Shown here piece by piece: positions 27,091 through 36,356 of a stretch of 64,000 nucleotides of DNA. The notes under the pieces are model-generated. The model did not search any database. It saw nothing but the letters and a program-made list of their open reading frames with translations, and had not been told where the DNA came from. The translations under genes were made by a program, and so were the position numbers. The DNA is from Bacteroidaceae bacterium (GTDB taxonomy: Bacteria; Bacteroidota; Bacteroidia; Bacteroidales; Bacteroidaceae), in the NCBI GenBank assembly GCA_024398515.1, contig JAKSIZ010000001.1, positions 62,001 through 126,000 of the forward strand. Direction: 5' to 3'. The stretch's first letter is position 1; each line of letters opens with the position of its first letter.

Positions 27091-28890
27091 TTATAATACA
27101 CGAACACCACCTTTATCGGCAGAACTTACACTCTTAGCGTATGCCTGAAGGGCTTTGCTTACCTTTCTGTCGCGCTTCAGAGGACGCATATCACGCTGCG
27201 CAAGTTCCTCATCGGTAAGTTTTACATTGATTGAACGAGTCGGTATGTCAATGACTATTACGTCACCATCCACTATCTTTCCTACATTTCCACCAGCGGC
27301 AGCCTCAGGACTTATATGCCCTATGCTCAATCCTGACGTGCCACCAGAGAAGCGACCATCGGTGATAAGAGCACATTCTTTGCCCAGATGCATTGACTTG
27401 ATATAAGAAGTAGGATATAGCATCTCCTGCATACCAGGTCCTCCCTTCGGTCCTTCGTGAGTAATGACAACTACATCACCGCTCTTTACCTTACCGCCAA
27501 GAATACCTTCACACGCTTCTTCTTGTGAGTCGAAGACAACGGCTGGTCCTTCAAAATGCCAGATACTTTCATCAACACCAGCAGTTTTAACCACACAACC
27601 ATCCTGTGCTATATTGCCGAAAAGGACTGCAAGTCCACCGTCTTTCGTATATGCATGTTCTATATCACGAATGCATCCGTTTGCCCTATCGGTGTCAAAA
27701 CTATCGTAGGTTGTGCTTTGAGCACCAAGTTTGTTGCAGAACACATTTGCCGGAGCACTGCTGTAAATACGCTTTGCCTCTGGGTCAACCTCTGGTTTCG
27801 TAAGAGAATACTTTTCAATGTCCTCTGCCAAAGTATTTCCATCCACACGCTTTACGCTCGTATCAATAAGCCCACCCTTTGCAAGTTCACCGAGAATAGT
27901 CAGCATACCACCAGCACGACCACACTCCTGAACACTATATTTCTGTGTGTTTGGAGCCAGTTTACATAAGCACGGAACCCTTCTGCTGAGTTTGTCAATA
28001 TCGGCCATAGTGAAGTCAACCTCTGCTTCCTGTGCCACTGCAAGCAAGTGAAGTATGGTATTCGTACTGCCACCCATGGCAATATCAAGCGATATTGCAT
28101 TGAGGAAAGACTCACGCGTAGCAATGCTTCGAGGCAAAACAGACTTGTCATCGTCTTCATAATATGCCAAAGCATTCTTTACTATCTGACGTGCAGCCTG
28201 CTTCATCAGTTCCACACGGTTCGTATGAGTTGCAAGGATTGTTCCATTGCCAGGCAACGCCATACCGATTGCTTCGGTCAGACAGTTCATGCTATTTGCC
28301 GTAAACATACCTGAACAGCAACCGCAACCAGGGCAAGCCTTATGCTCAATCTCAACAAGTTCTTCGTCGCTTACGCTCTTGTCTCCGCCTTTTATCATAG
28401 CAATCACCAAGTCAAGGTTCTCGCCTTTATGATGCCCAGCTTCCATCGGACCGCCTGAGACAAACACAGTAGGAATGTTAAGTCGCATACTTGCCATCAG
28501 CATTCCAGGGGTTATCTTGTCGCAATTGCTTATGCAGACCATTGCATCTGCCTTGTGAGCATTAACCATGTATTCCACTGAGTCGGCAATGATGTCACGG
28601 CTTGGAAGTGAATACAACATACCGTCATGCCCCATGGCAATGCCATCGTCAATGGCTATTGTGTTGAACTCTGCCGCATAGCAACCAAGTTTCTCAATCT
28701 CTTCCTTTATTATTTGTCCTGCTTCATGAAGGTGTGTATGGCCTGGTACAAACTGTGTGAACGAGTTTACAATGGCAATGATAGGTTTGCCAAACTGTTC
28801 TCTTTTCATTCCGTTTGCAACCCACAGCGCCCTTGCACCTGCCATGAGCCGACCTTCCGTGCAAACTGCACTTCTTAATTTATTCTTCAT
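27091..28890 (-). CDS. ilvD: Dihydroxy-acid dehydratase
   Basis: Fe-S dehydratase giving 2-keto acids for valine and isoleucine, about 599 residues from the chosen [19 protein letters not shown] and [19 protein letters not shown] (cluster cysteines) and [22 protein letters not shown] motifs near the C-terminus are classic. The frame is open eight codons further to 28914, but starting at MKNKLRSAV places the ATG two bases after the ilvE stop and gives the usual IlvD N-terminus. Confidence 0.96.
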   Translation of the reverse strand: MKNKLRSAVCTEGRLMAGARALWVANGMKREQFGKPIIAIVNSFTQFVPGHTHLHEAGQIIKEEIEKLGCYAAEFNTIAIDDGIAMGHDGMLYSLPSRDIIADSVEYMVNAHKADAMVCISNCDKITPGMLMASMRLNIPTVFVSGGPMEAGHHKGENLDLVIAMIKGGDKSVSDEELVEIEHKACPGCGCCSGMFTANSMNCLTEAIGMALPGNGTILATHTNRVELMKQAARQIVKNALAYYEDDDKSVLPRSIATRESFLNAISLDIAMGGSTNTILHLLAVAQEAEVDFTMADIDKLSRRVPCLCKLAPNTQKYSVQECGRAGGMLTILGELAKGGLIDTSVKRVDGNTLAEDIEKYSLTKPEVDPEAKRIYSSAPANVFCNKLGAQSTTYDSFDTDRANGCIRDIEHAYTKDGGLAVLFGNIAQDGCVVKTAGVDESIWHFEGPAVVFDSQEEACEGILGGKVKSGDVVVITHEGPKGGPGMQEMLYPTSYIKSMHLGKECALITDGRFSGGTSGLSIGHISPEAAAGGNVGKIVDGDVIVIDIPTRSINVKLTDEELAQRDMRPLKRDRKVSKALQAYAKSVSSADKGGVRVL

Positions 28891-28892
28891 AA

Positions 28893-29915
28893 TTAGCAAA
28901 TTTCTGTCATCCAACCATGTGTATCTTCTATATTGCCAAACTGAATGCCCGTAAGTCTTTCGTAGAGCTTACGACACCAAGGTCCAGGTTGTCCGTCTTT
29001 TGCAAACACGTAACTCTTGTTCATTTCTACATCGTCTATTTTTTCGATTGGAGAAATGACTGCTGCAGTTCCGCAAGCACCTGCCTCCTCAAAGGTTTCA
29101 AGTTCTTCAAGCGGAATAGGCCGTACTTCAACCTTCATGCCAAGGTCCTTTGCAACCTCTTGCAGAGTCATATTTGTTATTGATGGCAATATCGATGTTG
29201 ACTTCGGTGTAACGTATGTATTGTTCTTTATGCCGATAAAGTTTGCTGCTCCACACTCGTCAATGTATTTCTTTTCCTTTGAATCGAGATAGAACTCGCA
29301 GGCATACCCCATCTCATGTGCCAATGTGTTTGCCTTCAGGCTTGCTGCATAGTTACCACCAACCTTATAGCTGCCCATGCCGAGTGGTGCTGCACGGTCG
29401 TACTGGCGTGTTATCATATAAGGATTTGTAGAGAATCCTCCTTTGAAATATGGTCCTACTGGTGTGCCGAATATTATAAACAAGTATTCTGATGCAGGGT
29501 GTACTCCTATCTGGGCACTTGTGCCAATCAGCAACGGACGAATGTAAAACACAGCTCCACTGCCGTATGCCGGAACCCAGCGTTCATTACACAGAACTAC
29601 CCGTCGTACCATTTCGCAGAACAGTTCAGTAGGCACTTCCGGCATCATCGTTGCACGACATGTTGACTGAAGACGCTCTGCATTCTTTTCCATGCGGAAC
29701 ACGCGTACCTTGTCGTCTTTGCCACGATATGCCTTCAAGCCCTCAAAAGCTTCCTGACCATAGTGCAAACATGTTGCTGCCATGTGAAGTGTAATCTCTT
29801 CACTGTTGGTAACTTCGATCTCGCCCCACTTACCATCTTTGTAACGACACCTTACATTAAAATCTGTCTTGTTATAACCGAACGTATAGTTCGAGCCATC
29901 AAATCCTCTTGCCAT
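28893..29915 (-). CDS. ilvE: Branched-chain amino acid aminotransferase
   Basis: PLP enzyme for the last step of Ile, Leu and Val synthesis, fold type IV, about 340 residues. Segments include [51 protein letters not shown] with the PLP-Lys in YKVGGNYA, and [14 protein letters not shown]. The frame extends 13 codons to 29954 with a basic KIIIVKRKKIKV leader. The start at [10 protein letters not shown] is preferred because it leaves a normal 19-bp gap after the preceding gene and fits the family. Confidence 0.95.
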   Translation of the reverse strand: MARGFDGSNYTFGYNKTDFNVRCRYKDGKWGEIEVTNSEEITLHMAATCLHYGQEAFEGLKAYRGKDDKVRVFRMEKNAERLQSTCRATMMPEVPTELFCEMVRRVVLCNERWVPAYGSGAVFYIRPLLIGTSAQIGVHPASEYLFIIFGTPVGPYFKGGFSTNPYMITRQYDRAAPLGMGSYKVGGNYAASLKANTLAHEMGYACEFYLDSKEKKYIDECGAANFIGIKNNTYVTPKSTSILPSITNMTLQEVAKDLGMKVEVRPIPLEELETFEEAGACGTAAVISPIEKIDDVEMNKSYVFAKDGQPGPWCRKLYERLTGIQFGNIEDTHGWMTEIC

Positions 29916-29934
29916 AACTTTTATTTTTTTTCGT

Positions 29935-31476
29935 TTAACTATTATTATTTTCAATTATGTTCAGCATTTTCACCGTCGCCTTTATTGCTGCTTCGGTCTG
30001 GTCAGCGTCGAGACCTCGTGTCTTGAATATCTTTCCTCCGTGTTCCCACGTGATTATTGTCTGCACGAAAGCGTCTGTCCTTCCTCCAGGCGGAATACTT
30101 ACTACATAGTTTGTAAGCATTGGGAACTTCCGCTGCAACGTCACCTTATATATTTTACGCAGTGCACGCACGAAGGCATCGTACTGTCCGTCGCCGCTTG
30201 AGTTCTCTTCATATACCTGTCCATTGATGTCTAATTTCAGTGCACACGTCGGTTTCAGCCCGTTACACAACGCTACGTTGTAGCCGAGCAGACGCACTTT
30301 ATCTTCCTCAACCGAGTGTTTCAGCACGTCGGATATGATAAATGGCAAGTCTTCCTGAGTTACAAGTTCCTTCTTGTCGCCCAGTTCAATAATCTTTGCC
30401 GTCACCTTACGCATCGAATCATCATCGAGTTCGAGCCCGAGTTCCTCCAGATTTTTTTGAATACTCGCCTTTCCGCTGTTCTTTCCAAGTGCGTATTCAC
30501 GCTTTCTGCCAAAGCGTTCAGGTTTCAATGCGCTGCAATAAAGTTTGTCTTTCTTGTCGCCATCGGCATGCACACCTGCCACCTGAGTAAAGACATTCTC
30601 GCCAACTATCGGCTGATTGCTTGCTATTGATATGCCTGCAAACGACTCTACCATCTTGCTCGCAGCCATCAATCGCTCCTCACATATATTTGTTGTACAA
30701 TGAATATGGTCCTTCAGGATTGCCTGCACACTCGCAAGCGATGCGTTTCCTGCACGTTCACCCAGTCCGTTTATAGTGGTATGCAGTCCGCAGACGCCTG
30801 CTTCGACGGCTGCAAATATGTTGCTTACTGCTAAGTCGTAGTCGTTATGTGCATGGAAATCGAAGCGTAGTTGTGGAAATCTCGCCGTTATATCTGCTAT
30901 AAACTTCCCCACGAGTGTCGGATTAAGTATGCCTAACGTGTCGGGAAGCATAAATCTGTCTATGCTTTCCTCCTTTAATGCTTCGAGCATATTATACACA
31001 TACTTGGGTTTTCTGACCATTCCGTTGCTCCAGTCCTCAAGGTAAACGTTCACGCCAAGTCCCTTACTCTTAGCATAAGCCACCACTTGCTTTATGTCTT
31101 CTACGTGTTCTGCTGGTGTCTTGCCAAGCTGTGCGGTGCAATGCTTCTCGCTTCCCTTTGCCAAAAGGTTGATGACTTTTCCGCCACATTCGCATATCCA
31201 ATCCACCGATTTCGTGCCATCGATGAATCCCAGCACCTCTATCTTATTAAGGTGTCCGCTTTTCTCTGCCCATCGGCAGATGCTTTTCGTGGAGTCCATC
31301 TCGCCATTCGATACCCTTGCCGATGCCACTTCGATGCGGTCAACGTGCAGATCGTCTATCAGCATTCGGGCTATAGTAAGTTTCTCATGAGGCAGAAAAC
31401 TTACTCCACTTGTCTGTTCGCCATCGCGCAACGTGGTGTCCATTATCTCAATGTTTCTTGTCGAACTGTCAGTCAT
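29935..31476 (-). CDS. 2-isopropylmalate synthase / citramalate synthase family
   Basis: Acetyl-CoA-dependent Claisen enzyme, 513 residues, first structural gene of the operon. The HMGL-like TIM barrel shows MDTTLRDGEQTSGVSF (metal and substrate site), DFHAHNDYDLAVSN (HxH metal ligands) and GLGERAGNASL. The C-terminal 120 residues form the LeuA-type allosteric domain (VSIPPGGRTDAFVQTIITW). The enzyme may make isopropylmalate for leucine or citramalate for isoleucine. Its place directly before ilvE/D/B/N/C, and the absence of leuB/C/D here, leave citramalate synthase a real alternative. It is controlled by the attenuator-like leader upstream. Confidence 0.9.
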   Translation of the reverse strand: MTDSSTRNIEIMDTTLRDGEQTSGVSFLPHEKLTIARMLIDDLHVDRIEVASARVSNGEMDSTKSICRWAEKSGHLNKIEVLGFIDGTKSVDWICECGGKVINLLAKGSEKHCTAQLGKTPAEHVEDIKQVVAYAKSKGLGVNVYLEDWSNGMVRKPKYVYNMLEALKEESIDRFMLPDTLGILNPTLVGKFIADITARFPQLRFDFHAHNDYDLAVSNIFAAVEAGVCGLHTTINGLGERAGNASLASVQAILKDHIHCTTNICEERLMAASKMVESFAGISIASNQPIVGENVFTQVAGVHADGDKKDKLYCSALKPERFGRKREYALGKNSGKASIQKNLEELGLELDDDSMRKVTAKIIELGDKKELVTQEDLPFIISDVLKHSVEEDKVRLLGYNVALCNGLKPTCALKLDINGQVYEENSSGDGQYDAFVRALRKIYKVTLQRKFPMLTNYVVSIPPGGRTDAFVQTIITWEHGGKIFKTRGLDADQTEAAIKATVKMLNIIENNNS

Positions 31477-31493
31477 CCTAATGTCCTTTTAAC

Positions 31494-31526
31494 AAAAAAA
31501 CCTTCCTCAGTATTGCTGGAAAGGTT
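31494..31526 (-). terminator. Leader terminator of the leu/ilv attenuator
   Basis: Minus-strand AACCTTTCC (31526-31518) pairs with GGAAGGTT (31506-31499) with one bulged base, followed by seven T, ending 18 bp before the first structural ATG. The 5' arm overlaps the distal antiterminator arm (31531-31521). Confidence 0.9.
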
Positions 31527-31587
31527 TGTTTTGCATCTGTTGTTATCCTCGAAACATTCTATTCATCAGTTAGCACAAACAAACCTT
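31521..31587 (-). promoter_or_regulatory. Antiterminator pairing of the leu/ilv leader
   Basis: Minus-strand AAGGTTTGTTT (31587-31577), within the last codons of the leader peptide, pairs with AAACAAACCTT (31531-31521) over 11 of 11 bases. The second arm contains the start of the terminator stem, so the two folds exclude each other. A ribosome stalled on the upstream Ile/Leu/Val codons would leave the first arm free, and a ribosome reaching the stop would cover it. Confidence 0.85.
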
Positions 31588-31653
31588 CTTCGTCACGACG
31601 ATGACGAGGAACAGAATAATGCTAATAATAGAGATGTTTGCTTTTGTTATCAC
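31570..31653 (-). CDS. Branched-chain attenuator leader peptide (GTG start)
   Basis: Short frame of 27 residues plus TAA beginning with GTG. Its centre reads NISIISIILFLVIVV, and 14 of 27 residues are Ile, Leu or Val. It starts about 18 bases after a TATATTTG promoter box and ends over the antiterminator arm. This is the geometry of a classic ribosome-mediated attenuator for the ilv/leu genes that follow. No ATG lies in frame upstream within the transcript, so GTG is the likely start. The sequence composition and the overlapping hairpins together make chance unlikely; translation itself is inferred. Confidence 0.85.
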   Translation of the reverse strand: MITKANISIISIILFLVIVVTKKVCLC

Positions 31654-31670
31654 TTTGATTGAATTTTGTG

Positions 31671-31701
31671 CAAATATACAACATTTTTTTTATTCCGCCA
31701 A
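31671..31701 (-). promoter_or_regulatory. Promoter of the leu/ilv operon
   Basis: Minus-strand -7 box TATATTTG (complement of 31671-31678) and a TTG (complement of 31699-31701) separated by 20 bp. The next 18 bases lead to the leader-peptide GTG. Confidence 0.65.
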
Positions 31702-31762
31702 GATTTTTGCATCTTTTTTACAAATAAATCTAATAAATTGATATTTGTTTATTCCTCTATAT

Positions 31763-31855
31763 ACACCTTATTAATATTACGCGCGTACGCGTGCGGGCGC
31801 GCACACAAAGTATCAAGCTTTCAAGGGCGGAAAGTTTCAATCCTTAACATTTTTT
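31763..31855 (+). repeat. Dispersed repeat with alternating CG tract, copy b
   Basis: The same ACACCTTATTAATATT head (31763-31778) as at 6634 is followed by a 28-base CG-rich, mostly alternating tract (31779-31806), then AAAGTATCA, AAAGTTTCA and TAACATTTTTTA. The head and tail are conserved between copies while the CG tract varies in sequence and length. It lies between the leu/ilv promoter and the 3' end of the Fic gene. Confidence 0.8.
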
Positions 31856-31897
31856 ATATTTTTTCGCTTCTTCTGCCTTTGTCTTTGCCAGAATGCC

Positions 31898-32905
31898 TTA
31901 TTTCCCTATCACTTCCCAATGGCCATTCTTGTTTGCCCCAACGCGTCGAATCGTACCTTTGCGCTTCATTGCAGCAAGTATTCTTTCACACTGTCGTTGC
32001 GTTACGCCTATCAACTGGGCTATATCCTTTGCTGAAATCCTTGGCGACTGATTGATTAGGTTCTTTATTATGCCTTCCTTATCATCGGCATTCAATGCTT
32101 TGTTTATTCCGACATTTACACCGACATTTATTCCGACATTGTCTATTTCTTCGCCTTGATGTTCCTTCAAAGCATTAAGAATCTCGCCAAGCATAAACTC
32201 AATGAACGGTGCACAGTCAACCTTGTCTGAGCTTTTGCCTTTTGCATCGTAGTATCCTTGTTGGTTGGAATATACCATGTTTTCCACTGGGAGATATTCA
32301 AAGACGGGGCTCAAGCGTCCTAATATAAGCGATTGCCACAATCGTCCTGTGCGTCCGTTGCCGTCAATGAATGGATGAATGAACTCAAATTCATAGTGGA
32401 ACACGCACGAACGAATCAGTATGTGGTCGGTTGATGTTGCAAGCCACTCAAATAAATCGTCCATCAATTGCGGCACGCGCTCGGCTGGAGGTGCCATGTG
32501 AATGCAAACGTCACCATTGAACACCCCTACTCCACTACGTCGGAACTTGCCCGCATCATCGAGTAAAGCTGCCATCATCGTACCATGCGCCTTCAACAAG
32601 TCCTTTACGCTAAACGGATTTAGTTTGCCATACATGTTGTAAACGTTAATTGCATTCTTCACTTCCTGTATGTCACGAGGCGGTGCTATTACCGTTTTGC
32701 CGTTGATAATGTCCTGCACTTGCCCTTCCGTCAAGTTATTTCCTTCAATGGCAAGTGAACTGTGAATGGTTCTAATACGGTTTGTCTTGCGCAAGTGCAA
32801 AGCATCGGCTTGCTCCATGCGAATGGCATAGCGTTCTATTTGCGCAGATATCTCGGCGATGAGATTAACGGCTTTCGCGGTTACTGTGAATGGTGGTGTG
32901 TACAT
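31898..32905 (-). CDS. Fic-domain protein with N-terminal inhibitory helix
   Basis: A 335-residue predicted AMP-transferase acting on protein hydroxyl groups. The Fic core is HPFIDGNGRTGR at 177-188 (catalytic His 177), with the flap region near GVFNGDVCIHMAPP. The N-terminal motif SLAIEGN (50-56) fits (S/T)xxxE(G/N), the inhibitory helix of class II Fic proteins whose Glu blocks ATP. A winged-helix DNA-binding domain occupies about 275-335 (SPRISAKDIAQLIGVTQRQCERIL). A linker at 257-268 repeats VGIN/VGVN three times, encoded by 12-bp tandem units at about 32108-32143. It is a stand-alone gene. Targets are unknown. Confidence 0.92.
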   Translation of the reverse strand: MYTPPFTVTAKAVNLIAEISAQIERYAIRMEQADALHLRKTNRIRTIHSSLAIEGNNLTEGQVQDIINGKTVIAPPRDIQEVKNAINVYNMYGKLNPFSVKDLLKAHGTMMAALLDDAGKFRRSGVGVFNGDVCIHMAPPAERVPQLMDDLFEWLATSTDHILIRSCVFHYEFEFIHPFIDGNGRTGRLWQSLILGRLSPVFEYLPVENMVYSNQQGYYDAKGKSSDKVDCAPFIEFMLGEILNALKEHQGEEIDNVGINVGVNVGINKALNADDKEGIIKNLINQSPRISAKDIAQLIGVTQRQCERILAAMKRKGTIRRVGANKNGHWEVIGK

Positions 32906-32955
32906 CGTTTTTACTGTTGGGGTGACGGTTTGACTATTACTTGTCGTTCACATTG

Positions 32956-32963
32956 CAAAGATA
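32956..32963 (-). promoter_or_regulatory. -7 promoter box of the Fic gene
   Basis: Minus-strand TATCTTTG, 50 bp from the ATG. No clear -33 box. Confidence 0.45.
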
Positions 32964-33109
32964 ATAAAAATAATCGAGATATGGAAATTTTCAAGGGAGA
33001 TTTTTACGCATCGTCACTACAAACTTTGCATGTTTGAGCGACAGGCATCACAAGCAATGCGCCATCGCAATGGGAGTTGTGGAATAGCCTATAGGGTTTC
33101 ATGGGTTGA

Positions 33110-33251
33110 GCGTTATGCTTTTCGGGGACGAGCTTAATGACGGAGAAAAAACTGTAGCAGTTTCGGATCGAAAACTGTAGCAGTTTTGACTTGAAAACTG
33201 TAGCAGTTTTCTGTCGAGTATAAAGGTCGTTCATGGGAAGCATAACGTTCG
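33110..33251. repeat. Triple-palindrome repeat, copy 3
   Basis: Three AAACTG-TAG-CAGTTT palindromes in one orientation lie within 33146-33211, with spacers CGGATCG and GACTTG. The outer frame is well preserved: GCGTTATGCTTTTC on the left pairs with GGAAGCATAACG on the right, and GGACGAGCTTAAT with TATAAAGGTCGTTC. It lies between the divergent Fic and cytidine deaminase genes, upstream of both promoters. Confidence 0.88.
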
Positions 33252-33322
33252 TGTCATGAATGCAGACGGATAGTTTTGCTCACGCAATATGGCGTAAGAC
33301 GAAAAAATATTTGGCAAAAGGG

Positions 33323-33352
33323 TTGCAGTCTTCGATTTTTTTTGTATTTTTG
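33323..33352 (+). promoter_or_regulatory. Promoter of the cytidine deaminase gene
   Basis: TTG (33323-33325) and TATTTTTG (33345-33352) are 19 bp apart, the standard Bacteroidetes arrangement. The ATG at 33375 lies 22 bp downstream. Confidence 0.65.
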
Positions 33353-33374
33353 CAAATGAAATCAGTTTTTGACT

Positions 33375-33854
33375 ATGGAAACGATAGAACACAAGTGTAA
33401 GATAATGAAGTATGCCCTCGACGAACTCTCGGAGGCTGAACAGAAGTTAGTGCAGAAGGCGATGAAGGCCACCGACAATTCGTATGCGCCTTATTCGCAG
33501 TTCCGTGTTGGTGCAGCTGTGCTGATGGACAATGGCGTGACATACATCGGTGCCAATCAGGAGAACGCTGCTTATCCGTTGGGATTGTGTGCCGAACGCA
33601 CGGCTATCTTTGCCGCCAACGCACAACATCCGAAGAACAAGATAGTGGCGCTTGCCATTGCAGCACGCACTCCAAATGGGTTTACCGACGTACCGGTGTC
33701 GCCGTGTGGGTCGTGCCGCCAGGTTATACTTGAGGTTGAGACGCGCTACAAGCAACCTATCCGCATACTTCTCTATGGCACGGAAGGCATCTATGTGGTC
33801 GATTCGGTGAAGGAGATATTGCCTTTGCAGTTCACATCAGAGTCGATGTGCTAA
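33375..33854 (+). CDS. cdd: Cytidine deaminase
   Basis: Zinc enzyme converting cytidine or deoxycytidine to uridine in pyrimidine salvage, 159 residues from the ATG. The catalytic motif is CAERTAIFAA (Cys 72 and Glu 74) with the other zinc ligands in PCGSC (Cys 111 and 114). SYAPYSQFRVGAAVL is the typical substrate-binding start. A TTG two codons earlier could extend the frame, but the ATG sits better relative to the promoter. The 3' end overlaps the convergent phosphatase-family gene by four bases. Confidence 0.95.
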   Translation: METIEHKCKIMKYALDELSEAEQKLVQKAMKATDNSYAPYSQFRVGAAVLMDNGVTYIGANQENAAYPLGLCAERTAIFAANAQHPKNKIVALAIAARTPNGFTDVPVSPCGSCRQVILEVETRYKQPIRILLYGTEGIYVVDSVKEILPLQFTSESMC

Positions 33855-34771
33855 AACGCAAACGTGGCTACGAGCGGAAGATGGTCGCTATAGCCGCCTT
33901 GATAAAAGTTGCCGCGATATGTACGTCGTGGCATTTTTTGTTCTTCTTCGCCTTGAAGAAGGAAAGGAAGGTCGTTGATATGGGTGGTTTGCAAGTGTCG
34001 TTTTATGTTTCCACGAAGCAGGATATGGTCGAGACTACCCCACTCGCCACGGTATTTATACGTTCCTTCTGCGCCATTGTTGCCCTTGGCATCGGCAGTT
34101 GCATTGGTGAACCCAGCCTCGGCAAATGCTTGTAGCGAAGCATCGTCGCGGTAGTCGTTGAAGTCGCCAGCCACTAATATTGAGTGGTTTTCAGCAAGGT
34201 TTTCGATTCTTTCAAGTATCGTTGAGACTGCACGAAGGCGATAATCACGCGTCTGTTTAACGCCGTTTCGCCTGCTTGGAAAGTGTACGACAAAGACATC
34301 TATCGTATCTCCGCTGCGCAATTCACCCACGACATGCAGTATGTCGCGCGTAGGTCTTTCGGTCGAATCGCGTCGTATGCGTAGGGATTCATGGTCGATT
34401 ATGTGGAAAGTATTGGTCTGGTACATCAACACAACGTCTATTCCTCGCTCGTCGATGCCGTCGGTCATGACGTATTCATAGCCTGCATTTCTCATCAATG
34501 AACGTCGGGTGAGGTCGCGCATCACGGTATCGTTCTCCACTTCAACCATGCAAACCACGTCGGGCAATCGGTCGTCCGTGCCGCACGAAAGTATCTCTCG
34601 GGCTATGTTATTCAGCTTTTCCCAGTATCGATTAGTGGTCCATTGCTTCTCGGAAGTGGGCAGGAAGTCGTAGTCATTGCGTAGGGAATCGTGTTGGCAA
34701 TCGAAGAGATTCTCGCAGTTAAGCTCCACCACGGTGAACAATGACGCAAGGAAAAGTCCGATTACAGTCAT
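33851..34771 (-). CDS. Endonuclease/exonuclease/phosphatase family protein
   Basis: A 306-residue member of the DNase I-like fold. Catalytic segments are VVELNCENLFD (Asn), CMVEVEND (metal Glu), FVVHFPSRRNG, LVAGDFNDYRDDAS (Asp/Asn pair) and the final GGYSDHLPLVATF (Asp-His). A short hydrophobic N-terminus (MTVIGLFLASLFTV) suggests export. Its ATG overlaps the stop of the upstream beta-helix lipoprotein by four bases, so the two are translationally coupled and may act together in the periplasm. Substrate (nucleic acid, phospholipid or other phosphoester) is unknown. Confidence 0.9.
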   Translation of the reverse strand: MTVIGLFLASLFTVVELNCENLFDCQHDSLRNDYDFLPTSEKQWTTNRYWEKLNNIAREILSCGTDDRLPDVVCMVEVENDTVMRDLTRRSLMRNAGYEYVMTDGIDERGIDVVLMYQTNTFHIIDHESLRIRRDSTERPTRDILHVVGELRSGDTIDVFVVHFPSRRNGVKQTRDYRLRAVSTILERIENLAENHSILVAGDFNDYRDDASLQAFAEAGFTNATADAKGNNGAEGTYKYRGEWGSLDHILLRGNIKRHLQTTHINDLPFLLQGEEEQKMPRRTYRGNFYQGGYSDHLPLVATFAF

Positions 34772-36219
34772 CGTTTTTCGGGTTCAAACCATTCGTAGCA
34801 ACCTATCGAAGGCGTTGATTTACGCAATTTTCCACGAAGATCTGTCTTCATCGCAGTGGTTGGGTCGCCGGCATTTATGGCTTTCGACAGGGAGTCAAGA
34901 CGGAAGTCATAGCGCAGACTGTCGTGGTTTATCTCGATGAAATTGAGATGAGAATGCACCACGCTGTCGTTGCTTTCGAAGATTATATTGTTCAATGCCC
35001 CGTTTTTCACCTCTGGAGTCTTAAGCAGACAGTAGTTGAAATCGTAGTTGTAAGCCGAGAGCGTGTCGCCGTCGCCAAGTAATTCATCGTCCTTCATGCC
35101 AGTGATAATGGTGTTGTAAACCCTCATTCCGAGGACTGGATAGCGTATTCCATCGCAAGTATTTGTGAAACGAAGGGCATAGTCGGAGGCGTTCAGCGAA
35201 TAGAATTGCGCTATTGTACAGTTGTTTATTGTCACGTCGCCACCGCAGACATACACGCAGTTGGCAAGCGAATTGGTAAATTGGCAGTTGACAATGCCCA
35301 CGGCACAGTTGGTTAGTTTCAATCCATAGCCCTCGTTATTGTGTACTATCACGCTCTCCATGCGCAGTTTTCCGAGATTTACGTCCGACGAATCGCACAC
35401 CACAGCATCGTGAGCGCCGTGAATATCAGCGTAGGAAATCTCGTTGTCATACGATGAACCATAGAAATGAATGCCCTTCCACTGACCGCTGACGTTGTCG
35501 TAAGGCAGGTATGGGAACATTCTGTCGAGGCGATCACCACGCAGAGTTATGAACTTGTCTTCGGAGCCATTGGCAAGCAAAGTGCCGTAAACATCGATGC
35601 CTGCAGAGTCGTGGAAGTAAAGGGTTGTGCCTGGCTTGATGGAAAGCTGCGCATTCTCCTTCACCGTTATACCACCATATATAATAATAGGAATGCCCGT
35701 TCCGCCAAGGATGGTGTTGTTATCGACCACCAAGTTGCTTATCATCTCGGCATTTATCGAGGTCGCGTTAAGCAAGACAGACTGTGTCGCTCCACTCTCA
35801 TGAGTGAAAATCAGGCGGTCTTCAAGTGTGTTGAATCCTTCCGATGAGCTTTTTGGCGGCGTAATCTCAACGAAGACACGGATGCTGTCGCCCTTCCTTA
35901 TTTCAATATCGTTTGCCTGATAGCCAGTATTTGAGTTGAGTGAGGTGCCATCGACATTGACCTTGAAACCAGTTTGGTTGCCTTGCTGCAAGCGGACATT
36001 TGCAAGACGGATGCCATCGCCACTGTTGTTGAACACCCAGAAACTGCGTGTCGGACTGCTCGTCTTGGCAAAGACCGTATCGAGTGAAACGGTATCGCAC
36101 TCGAACGTAAGCAGGTTCGACGTGTCGTTTGTAAACGAATCGTTATCGGTGCAGCCCGTTGACATCAACAGCATAAATGCTGAAAGACATATTAAAATTG
36201 AGAAATTTATACGTTTCAT
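34768..36219 (-). CDS. Right-handed beta-helix lipoprotein
   Basis: A 483-residue predicted lipoprotein. The signal ends in STGC with the lipidated Cys near residue 23. Residues about 40-155 look like an Ig-like segment. From about 165 the protein runs through short irregular turns with many Asn and Gly (NNTILGGTGIPIIIYGGITVKENAQ and later GYGLKLTNCAVGIVNCQFTN fragments), typical of a parallel beta-helix. The end carries DLRGKLRKSTPSIGCYEW, a common C-terminal motif in such Bacteroidetes proteins. It is the first gene of a coupled pair. Ligand or substrate is unknown. Confidence 0.82.
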   Translation of the reverse strand: MKRINFSILICLSAFMLLMSTGCTDNDSFTNDTSNLLTFECDTVSLDTVFAKTSSPTRSFWVFNNSGDGIRLANVRLQQGNQTGFKVNVDGTSLNSNTGYQANDIEIRKGDSIRVFVEITPPKSSSEGFNTLEDRLIFTHESGATQSVLLNATSINAEMISNLVVDNNTILGGTGIPIIIYGGITVKENAQLSIKPGTTLYFHDSAGIDVYGTLLANGSEDKFITLRGDRLDRMFPYLPYDNVSGQWKGIHFYGSSYDNEISYADIHGAHDAVVCDSSDVNLGKLRMESVIVHNNEGYGLKLTNCAVGIVNCQFTNSLANCVYVCGGDVTINNCTIAQFYSLNASDYALRFTNTCDGIRYPVLGMRVYNTIITGMKDDELLGDGDTLSAYNYDFNYCLLKTPEVKNGALNNIIFESNDSVVHSHLNFIEINHDSLRYDFRLDSLSKAINAGDPTTAMKTDLRGKLRKSTPSIGCYEWFEPEKR

Positions 36220-36286
36220 ATACCTTATTTACATAGTAATAACGCAGCAACGCACAGATTATTGTCTTTTGCCAAAAGCCAAACAT

Positions 36287-36322
36287 AAAAAAAATCCGCC
36301 AAGGATTAAGCTCCCCGACGGA
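36287..36322 (-). terminator. Intrinsic terminator of mscL
   Basis: Minus-strand TCCGTCGGGGA (36322-36312), loop GCTTAA, TCCTTGGCGGA (36305-36295). Eleven pairs form if three G:U wobbles are allowed. Eight T follow (36294-36287). It lies 35 bp after the mscL stop. Confidence 0.75.
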
Positions 36323-36356
36323 CGAATCAAATAAAAAAATATAAACAGAAGATTTA

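Noticed and set aside
31494..31701. Leader as a metabolite riboswitch or T-box
   Set aside because: No T-box sequence or known aptamer core was seen, and the Ile/Leu/Val-rich peptide plus exclusive hairpins explain the region better.
31666..32055. Plus-strand ORF of 129 codons
   Set aside because: It overlaps the CG-tract repeat, the leu/ilv promoter region and the 3' end of the Fic gene, and has a low-complexity translation.
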